Shown here one piece after another: positions 6,846-11,084 of a stretch of DNA of 11,084 nucleotides. The position numbers and the translations under genes are program-made. The notes under the pieces are model-generated. The model saw nothing but the letters and a program-made list of their open reading frames with translations. It was not told the DNA's origin and made no database searches. The number at the start of each line of letters is the position of its first letter. The stretch's first letter is position 1. Source of the stretch: Bacillota bacterium (GTDB taxonomy: Bacteria > Bacillota > Clostridia > Lachnospirales > Lachnospiraceae); assembly GCA_023392995.1 (NCBI GenBank), contig JAEWMZ010000155.1:1-11084 (forward strand), read 5' to 3'.

Positions 6846-7697
6846 ATGAGATTATCAAGATTATTTAAAGTAGGTGCCCTGGCATTAGCATTGACTGTGG
6901 TCACACCATCCGTTGTTCCTATGAACAATGTTGCAGTAGCAGAAGCGGCAGTTTCCGTTAAGCTGAATAAGACAAAGCTTTCTCTGACGGTGGGGGATAC
7001 TGCTAAGCTTACAGTAAGCGGCACAAAGAGTAAGATCACCTGGGCTACCAGCAAAAAGACGGTTGCAACGGTGGATAAAGCAGGAAAGGTAACTGCGGTT
7101 AAGGCAGGAACAGCTACCATTAAGGCTACTGTTGATAAGAAGAGTTACACCTGTAAGGTTACAGTGAAAGCAGTAAACCCTAATGTAACAAAGGCTCCTT
7201 TTAAGGCACAGGAAGTAGTGTTCGGAGATTTAAAGGGTGTGGTACCAAAGGACTGGGAAAATAAAGTGACATATAATACGCAAGGTATTTATTCATCAGC
7301 ACTGTATCCCAAAACAGCAGATTTAGAAACCTTAGTATCTGGTGTTCAATTAATGATTCAGTTTACAGGAACTCCGAAGATGGATTATAGCCAGGTGAAA
7401 GAATATTTTGGAGCTTCCATTACGGAAGATCTCATCAATTCTCAATTGGCTGCACAAGGCTTGGAAGTAAAAGTAACTGATTTTAAAACAAGTGATTTTG
7501 AGTCAACTTTAGGAACTGCATTTAAAACGGAATATAAGATGAATATATCCGGGATAGAAGTGTCACAGGCAATCTATGATGTGTATATTGATAATTATCT
7601 GATTCAGGTAACAGTTTCAAGTGATTCAGACGGCACGACGCCTGATTCTTATGTAGTTGCAGAATATCTGCTAAATTCATTAGAAGCAGCGAAATAA
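6846..7697 (+). CDS. Secreted protein with one bacterial Ig-like (BIG_2) domain
   Basis: The 283-residue product starts at ATG 6846 after a strong GGGAGG. Residues 1-34 are a signal peptide (R-L-S-R-L-F-K, a hydrophobic alanine/leucine core, cleavage near A-E-A-A). Residues ~36-108 are a BIG_2 domain: V-K-L-N-K-T-K-L-S-L-T-V-G-D-T, I-T-W-A-T-S, V-A-T-V-D-K-A-G-K-V-T-A-V, then K-A-G-T-A-T-I-K-A-T-V. Such domains are surface or extracellular modules of adhesion and binding. Residues ~118-283 form a second region, with V-P-K-D-W-E and an alternating hydrophobic pattern, that I do not recognise; its style is that of a secreted binding or stress-linked domain. There is no LPxTG anchor or membrane helix, so it is probably released or loosely wall-bound. 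The divergent hydrolase is also secreted, but a functional link is only a guess. Confidence 0.85.
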   Translation: MRLSRLFKVGALALALTVVTPSVVPMNNVAVAEAAVSVKLNKTKLSLTVGDTAKLTVSGTKSKITWATSKKTVATVDKAGKVTAVKAGTATIKATVDKKSYTCKVTVKAVNPNVTKAPFKAQEVVFGDLKGVVPKDWENKVTYNTQGIYSSALYPKTADLETLVSGVQLMIQFTGTPKMDYSQVKEYFGASITEDLINSQLAAQGLEVKVTDFKTSDFESTLGTAFKTEYKMNISGIEVSQAIYDVYIDNYLIQVTVSSDSDGTTPDSYVVAEYLLNSLEAAK

Positions 7698-7792
7698 AGA
7701 GTTATGAAAGTGGTCGCATATGGCCGCAGATGGTATTGCTGAAAATGGATTATTATTTACAGATTAGTTTGAAGAGAATATAGTTTATCTAA

Positions 7793-7828
7793 CACAGCCC
7801 CAGATGCCTTTCCGGATCAGGGGCTGTG
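7793..7828 (+). terminator. Hairpin after the BIG_2 gene, probable terminator
   Basis: CACAGCCCC (7793-7801) pairs exactly with GGGGCTGTG (7820-7828), with an inner GAT/ATC extension. The strong GC stem lies about 95 bases after the stop codon. The following GATTCGTTCTG is T-poor, so termination may be partial. Confidence 0.6.
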
Positions 7829-7905
7829 ATTCGTTCTGAAAGTTTGTTTAGCTGAATTCATGATGTGATGTAAGATGTTATTAAAAATAAAAGGAATGCC
7901 GTAAA

Positions 7906-8046
7906 ATGCAGCTTTGGGGATATGACCTGCCTGAATACATTGCTAGAGGTAATCATATTCATCGGGCTGCATTTGGGACATCCCCATCAATATTATGTGA
8001 AATTGGTTTAGAATTAGAAGAGTATAGCGTTTGGGTTGATCTCTGA
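7906..8046 (+). CDS. Possible small protein (46 residues), unrecognised
   Basis: An ATG at 7906 with AAGGA about 10 bases upstream opens a 46-codon frame ending at TGA 8044-8046. The product (M-Q-L-W-G-Y-D-L-P-E-Y-I-A-R-G-N-H-I-H at the start, L-E-L-E-E-Y-S-V-W at the end) has a balanced, protein-like composition with tryptophan, histidine and cysteine, unlike random AT-rich translation. There is no signal peptide or membrane segment. A terminator stem encloses its stop codon, as expected at the end of a transcription unit. It could be a real small protein, the remnant of a longer gene, or chance in the tail of the BIG_2 transcript. I recognise no family. Confidence 0.35.
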   Translation: MQLWGYDLPEYIARGNHIHRAAFGTSPSILCEIGLELEEYSVWVDL

Positions 8047-8067
8047 AGACGATCAGCTCTTTTTCTT
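8033..8067 (+). terminator. Rho-independent terminator at the end of the small ORF
   Basis: A 9-bp stem with two wobbles (8033-8041 with 8051-8059) and a 9-base loop is followed by TTTTTCTT. It acts in the plus direction, ending transcripts of the small ORF or BIG_2 read-through, and lies 6 bases short of the convergent TetR stop codon. Confidence 0.7.
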
Positions 8068-8072
8068 ATTCA

Positions 8073-8648
8073 TTAAGTGATACTTTTGCAAAATAGCTGG
8101 CTGAACTTTCTTAGTGCCTCCATCAGATCGTAGTTGCCTCCTCGCTTTGCCCAGTCTGAACTGTAGCCGCGGAGTAAAACCATAAACATACGGCTCATTT
8201 CCAGACTATCCTCTGGCAGAAGGAATTGATTTTTTCTACAGCCTCGATCAAAGATACCAAATAAGCTCCGGAAGATCCCTCTTCCTTCATCCAAGTAACT
8301 ATGTCCTTTATTTTTTAAGGGAGCCAAATTAATATAGCGGCAATTTTCTACGCCCCGACTAATAACAAAGGCACCATAGGCGATAGAAAAGGTAATCAGG
8401 TTGTCCGGCTCATAATCAACATATTTTTCTGCAACCTCAGTTTCAAAGTAATTATCGATCTCTGAAAATAAGATCAGAGCAATATCACCCTTTTCGGGAA
8501 AATAGTGATAAAACGTTCCTATGGAAATGTCTAAAGCATGACACATCTTTCGAACAGTCAAATTTTCAAAACCTTCTTTATCAATTAATGTATTTAACTG
8601 CAGAAGCATTTCCTGCTTCCTTGCATTATGCTTTACTTCCGGATTCAT
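8073..8648 (-). CDS. TetR/AcrR family transcriptional regulator
   Basis: This 191-residue protein, of normal family length, starts at ATG 8648 with AGGAGGAG 9 bases upstream. Residues ~11-57 are the TetR DNA-binding domain: L-T-V-R-K-M-C-H-A-L-D-I-S-I-G-T-F-Y-H-Y-F-P-E-K-G-D-I contains the helix-turn-helix (about 30-50) with the typical G-T-F-Y-H-Y-F block. Residues 60-191 are the helical ligand-binding and dimer part, which has no conserved sequence and does not reveal the effector. TetR proteins are usually repressors released by a small ligand. It lies downstream of and co-directional with the flavin reductase, separated by a strong terminator, so it is probably transcribed from its own promoter. 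The reductase gene is its most likely target, given the repeated operator there, but this is inference. Confidence 0.9.
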   Translation of the reverse strand: MNPEVKHNARKQEMLLQLNTLIDKEGFENLTVRKMCHALDISIGTFYHYFPEKGDIALILFSEIDNYFETEVAEKYVDYEPDNLITFSIAYGAFVISRGVENCRYINLAPLKNKGHSYLDEGRGIFRSLFGIFDRGCRKNQFLLPEDSLEMSRMFMVLLRGYSSDWAKRGGNYDLMEALRKFSQLFCKSIT

Positions 8649-8683
8649 AGCTATATTCTCCTCCTGCGCGTTATGCCCTTCTT

Positions 8684-8711
8684 TTTATCAGACTCCCGGC
8701 TGCATTATCAA
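8684..8711 (-). promoter_or_regulatory. Possible promoter of the TetR gene
   Basis: On the minus strand TTGATA (complement of 8706-8711), a 16-bp spacer and GATAAA (complement of 8684-8689) lie about 36 bases before the start codon. The -10 box is a poor match. No ACATGT site like that before the reductase is seen here. Confidence 0.35.
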
Positions 8712-8791
8712 TTTCCCATTAGGTTAATACTAGCACCTTATCGCTTTCTGTGGCTTAACTTTTAACATCATATCACTTTTTATTTGAAAAG

Positions 8792-8835
8792 AAAACCCTG
8801 TTAAGACAAAATATATTGTCATCAACAGGGCTTTT
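8792..8835 (-). terminator. Rho-independent terminator of the flavoprotein reductase gene
   Basis: CCCTGTT (8796-8802) pairs with AACAGGG (8824-8830), and GACAA (8805-8809) pairs with TTGTC (8816-8820). A-runs and T-runs flank the stem. On the minus strand it ends in GGGTTTTCTTTT, about 20 bases after the reductase stop codon, and isolates the TetR gene from it. Confidence 0.85.
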
Positions 8836-8854
8836 CTAGTCGTTCGTTTATGTA

Positions 8855-10759
8855 TTATCTTGTAAACTCAGATGCACCGGTACCTGCGATACGGCCGAAT
8901 ACAACGGTGTCAGTAAGAGCATTACCGCCCAAACGGTTTGTTCCATGGATACCGCCAGTTACTTCTCCGGCAGCGAAGAGACCTGCAATTACATTACCGC
9001 TCTTATCAATTACCTGTGCCTTTTCGTTAATCTGTACGCCACCCATTGTATGATGAACGGTAGGTACACGAACGGCAGCATAGAAAGGACCATTGTCAAT
9101 TCCATTATTTACACCATCAGTATCAGTAAATAAGGTACGTCCGAATTCATCGGTCTTTCCAGCCAGATCACCATTTTTGCAGTAACGGTTATATTCTTTC
9201 ACTGTTTTAACCAGATTTTCAGCAGGTACATTCATTAATGCAGCAAGCTCTTCCAGGGTATCTGCCTTTAAAGCACGACCGGAGGATACCAGATCAGCAA
9301 TGCTTTCACCAAAGTTATTTAACTCGTCGCCCTTTGGATAAGTATCGCTATCCATTACAATATACATTTTTGTTTCAGGCTGCTTAAATAATGCTAAGGT
9401 CATTTCGTCACGACGTCCGCCTTCGTTTACGAATCTTTCACCATTCAGATTAACAAAGATACGGCTTTCAACCGCGTGCTCAATATTTCCGGAAAGACTT
9501 CCTGTCTTAGGATCGCCTAAAGGTAACAGCTGGATATTGCCCATCTGAACCAGATTAGCACCGATTGCGTCCGCCATAATCATACCATCACCAGTAATAC
9601 CGCTGGTATTGGTGCTTGGAATGGATTCATCAAGGGTAGGCCATTTCTTGGTTTCTTCGTTATATTTAACACGCATTTCAATATTACGTCCAAATCCACC
9701 GGTTGCAAGAACTACACCATTAACAGCTTTTGCTGTAACAGTATTACCAGTTTTACCAGTACAAACAACACCAGTAACAACACCGTTTTCTACGATAAGT
9801 TCTTTGGCTGCGGTATCGTATACCATAGTAATTCCATCATTTTTATCAACATATGCCTGGTAAGTTTTAAAGAAACCAGTGCCTTCCGGCTCTACCGGCT
9901 TGTGAGCACGTGGCCACATTCCGCCTGTAACGGTAAATACGCCATCTTTAAACTCCATACCAAGACTCTTTAACCATTCAACACCTGACCATGCATTATC
10001 AGTCAGTGTATGTACTAAAACGGGATCTCCTTCTTTGTCTCCGCCTTCGAAGGTCTGATTGTAGTGGTTTTCCACGCTGTCCTTATTGGCAATCGCTGTT
10101 TCGCTGCCATCATCTACCGCGTTTAAAGCACCGCCGGAAAGGATTGTGTTACCACCCATTTTACTGGATTTCTCAATTACGATAACAGTTTTGCCTGCCT
10201 GATTTGCTGTTACTGCAGCAGCCATACCAGCACCACCGGCTCCAATCACTACAACGTCAGCGGATAATTCCTGATCTGCAGCTTCTTCCGCTGTTTTCTT
10301 GATAGCGACTAAATTAGCAATGCCTTCATCGCTGAGGCCTGCCTGCTTTAAGCAGTCTTTTACGCCTTCCAAAACCGCATTACTGGACAGGGTAGCGCCG
10401 GCTACGATATCAACGCCTAAGCCCTGGATTTCCATTATTTCAGCAGGAATAGATTCTACTGCAGGTGCACCAACACCGGCGGTTTCCTGATGATCAATTT
10501 TAATATCTGTTATTTCAGTCTCTGAAACTGTTACATTCACGGTCATCTCATGCATACCTGTAACAACTGCTGAGTAAGTACCCGGCTTATAAAGACCGCT
10601 TCCATTCTCTGAAACGCTTTCTGTTGGCGTAACAGCTGTGTCAGTTGAGCTTTGTTTGTCATTTTTAGCACAGCCTGCAAGAGCAGATACACTAAACATG
10701 GCTACAAGGCTCAGGGCTAAAAATTTCTTTCCTGTGTTCTTGAAAAAATTGTTTTTCAT
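8855..10759 (-). CDS. Lipoprotein flavoprotein reductase (FMN-binding domain plus fumarate reductase/FAD_binding_2 domain)
   Basis: I place the start at ATG 10759 (634 residues), which has GGGAGGAAG just upstream and a clean lipoprotein signal. A 28-codon longer frame from 10843 would hide the signal peptide and run through the promoter. Residues 1-30 end in the lipobox L-A-G-C30, so the protein is tethered outside the membrane. Residues ~57-140 are an FMN-binding domain with G121-A-T123, the motif whose threonine is normally linked to FMN by ApbE. Residues ~166-634 are a fumarate reductase-type flavoprotein: G173-A-G-G-A-G178 binds FAD, R450-D451 matches the proton-donor arginine, and H569/H570 and R609 (in G-T-N-R-L-G-G-N) match other catalytic positions. 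The site of the fumarate-binding His of Shewanella Fcc3 appears to be Leu412, so the substrate is probably another enoate-type acceptor. Neither ApbE nor an electron donor is in the window. Confidence 0.9.
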   Translation of the reverse strand: MKNNFFKNTGKKFLALSLVAMFSVSALAGCAKNDKQSSTDTAVTPTESVSENGSGLYKPGTYSAVVTGMHEMTVNVTVSETEITDIKIDHQETAGVGAPAVESIPAEIMEIQGLGVDIVAGATLSSNAVLEGVKDCLKQAGLSDEGIANLVAIKKTAEEAADQELSADVVVIGAGGAGMAAAVTANQAGKTVIVIEKSSKMGGNTILSGGALNAVDDGSETAIANKDSVENHYNQTFEGGDKEGDPVLVHTLTDNAWSGVEWLKSLGMEFKDGVFTVTGGMWPRAHKPVEPEGTGFFKTYQAYVDKNDGITMVYDTAAKELIVENGVVTGVVCTGKTGNTVTAKAVNGVVLATGGFGRNIEMRVKYNEETKKWPTLDESIPSTNTSGITGDGMIMADAIGANLVQMGNIQLLPLGDPKTGSLSGNIEHAVESRIFVNLNGERFVNEGGRRDEMTLALFKQPETKMYIVMDSDTYPKGDELNNFGESIADLVSSGRALKADTLEELAALMNVPAENLVKTVKEYNRYCKNGDLAGKTDEFGRTLFTDTDGVNNGIDNGPFYAAVRVPTVHHTMGGVQINEKAQVIDKSGNVIAGLFAAGEVTGGIHGTNRLGGNALTDTVVFGRIAGTGASEFTR

Positions 10760-10779
10760 AACTTCCTCCCTGATTATAA

Positions 10780-10802
10780 TTAGAACATGTTTTAGAACAT
10801 GT
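10780..10802. promoter_or_regulatory. Candidate operator of the reductase gene: TTAGAACATGT direct repeat
   Basis: Two exact copies of TTAGAACATGT lie at 10780-10790 and 10792-10802, 12 bp apart, each with the palindromic core ACATGT. They sit directly after the -10 box, across the predicted start of transcription, where a bound repressor would block RNA polymerase. The nearby TetR protein is the obvious candidate binder; this is inferred. Confidence 0.55.
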
Positions 10803-10810
10803 ACGTTAAT

Positions 10811-10839
10811 TTTATAACATACTTTGAATAAAAAATCAA
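10811..10839 (-). promoter_or_regulatory. Promoter of the flavoprotein reductase gene
   Basis: On the minus strand TTGATT (complement of 10834-10839), a 17-bp spacer and TATAAA (complement of 10811-10816) predict a start near 10804 and a leader of about 45 bases. A second TATAAT (complement of 10773-10778) is too close to the ribosome binding site to be useful. Confidence 0.65.
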
Positions 10840-10900
10840 CCATTTTTGATAATTAATTCCAGAATGTTAAATAATTGATAAAGTACCTTATAAAAAAGGG

Positions 10901-10943
10901 ATTTTCTCCTTTGTTCAAGGGATAAAAAATTGGGTGAGAAAAT
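10901..10943 (-). terminator. Weak hairpin with a T-run, possible minus-strand terminator
   Basis: ATTTTCTC (10901-10908) pairs with GAGAAAAT (10936-10943) around a 27-base loop. On the minus strand CCCTTTTTT follows. It would stop any antisense transcript coming from the tRNA side before the reductase promoter. The stem is AT-rich and the call is weak. Confidence 0.3.
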
Positions 10944-10967
10944 AGATGAAAAATTAAAAAAAAGGGG

Positions 10968-10996
10968 TTGCATTTGTGCTTTAATTCTGCTATAAT
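10968..10996 (+). promoter_or_regulatory. Promoter of tRNA-Leu(AAG)
   Basis: TTGCAT (10968-10973), a 17-bp spacer and a consensus TATAAT (10991-10996) lie about 36 bases before the mature tRNA start. Confidence 0.82.
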
Positions 10997-11032
10997 CTCT
11001 ATTGTTCGCTAGAAATAACGAATAAACCAGAT

Positions 11033-11084
11033 GCAGTCGTGGCGGAATTGGCATACGCGCTAGACTAAGGATCTAGTCCGGGTT
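11033..11084 (+). tRNA. tRNA-Leu(AAG), 5' part, cut by window end
   Basis: The acceptor strand GCAGTCG, the D arm G-C-G-G-A-A-T-T-G-G-C-A-T-A-C-G-C, and the anticodon stem CTAGA/TCTAG with loop CTAAGGA (anticodon AAG) are present. The gene breaks off in the variable arm. It matches tRNA-Leu(CAG) of this window except at one acceptor base and in the anticodon loop over most of the visible part, so the two are recent paralogs in opposite orientation. Confidence 0.92.

Larger units (their letters stand above)
7698..8072. other. Gene-poor spacer between the BIG_2 and TetR genes
   Basis: These 375 bases contain the BIG_2 hairpin, the possible 46-codon ORF and a terminator just before the TetR stop codon. 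I find no clear promoter for the small ORF. Within it, GCAGC (7908-7912) and GCTGC (7966-7970) interleave with GGGGAT (7916-7921) and ATCCCC (7980-7985). Confidence 0.4.

Noticed and set aside
6773..7120. 115-codon minus-strand frame opposite the BIG_2 gene
   Set aside because: It is antisense of a repetitive Thr/Val/Ala-rich domain, which readily leaves the opposite strand open. It is a shadow frame.
8850..10490. Several plus-strand frames of 62-84 codons inside the reductase gene
   Set aside because: They are shadows of the strongly coding minus strand, without ribosome binding sites or recognisable domains.
10760..10843. 28-codon N-terminal extension of the flavoprotein reductase (ATG at 10843)
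   Set aside because: It has no ribosome binding site, overlaps the promoter and operator, and would bury the lipoprotein signal peptide. The ATG at 10759 has a strong GGGAGG and gives a normal lipoprotein start.
10836..11054. 72-codon minus-strand frame over the tRNA-Leu(AAG) promoter
   Set aside because: It overlaps the tRNA gene and its promoter, its composition is AT-driven, and there is no credible start signal.

Overview
The window comes from a low-GC Gram-positive anaerobe, most likely a member of the Clostridia close to Lachnospiraceae. Supporting signs are AT-rich spacers, strong GGAGG-type ribosome binding sites, consensus sigma-A promoters, a secreted Ig-like BIG_2 protein with the T-A/V-T-V-D-K-x-G-K-V-T-A-V-K-A-G signature common in that group, a lipoprotein flavin reductase, and tRNA genes without an encoded CCA end.

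Layout. Positions 1-313 hold the start of an XRE-type repressor on the minus strand, cut by the window edge, with a good promoter and three copies of a candidate operator. Positions 557-1748 look like the scar of a decayed mobile element. The last ~36 codons of a tyrosine recombinase (minus strand) are joined directly to an internal piece of a D12-type DNA adenine methylase (plus strand). The methylase loses its frame near 1500 and is followed by an unrecognised reading frame. Positions 1776-2443 carry small palindromes, tRNA-Leu(CAG) on the minus strand with promoter and terminator, tRNA-Asn(GUU) on the plus strand with promoter, and a long-looped hairpin.

Positions 2676-4229 encode a FAD oxidoreductase of the DAO superfamily fused to a C-terminal Rieske [2Fe-2S] domain. 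It converges with a minus-strand gene (4509-6650) for a large secreted serine hydrolase of the beta-lactamase/PBP-like family. The spacer between them has a bidirectional terminator and a 13-bp tandem repeat. Divergent from the hydrolase is a secreted BIG_2 protein (6846-7697), followed by a possible 46-residue ORF and a terminator.

The right end (8073-10759, minus strand) holds a TetR/AcrR regulator and a lipoprotein flavoprotein reductase with an FMN-binding (covalently flavinylated) domain and a fumarate reductase/FAD_binding_2 domain. A strong terminator separates the two genes, and a 12-bp-period ACATGT operator lies just downstream of the reductase promoter. The window closes with the 5' part of tRNA-Leu(AAG) on the plus strand.

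How the genes fit together. Apart from the likely TetR/reductase pair, these are mostly independent single-gene units. The reductase is the most physiologically telling gene: it looks like an extracytoplasmic terminal reductase for an organic electron acceptor that is probably not fumarate. I see no clear undescribed multi-gene system. The items most worth a second look are the integrase/methylase junction, the TetR-type operator and reductase pair, the small ORF at 7906-8046, and the XRE operator array.
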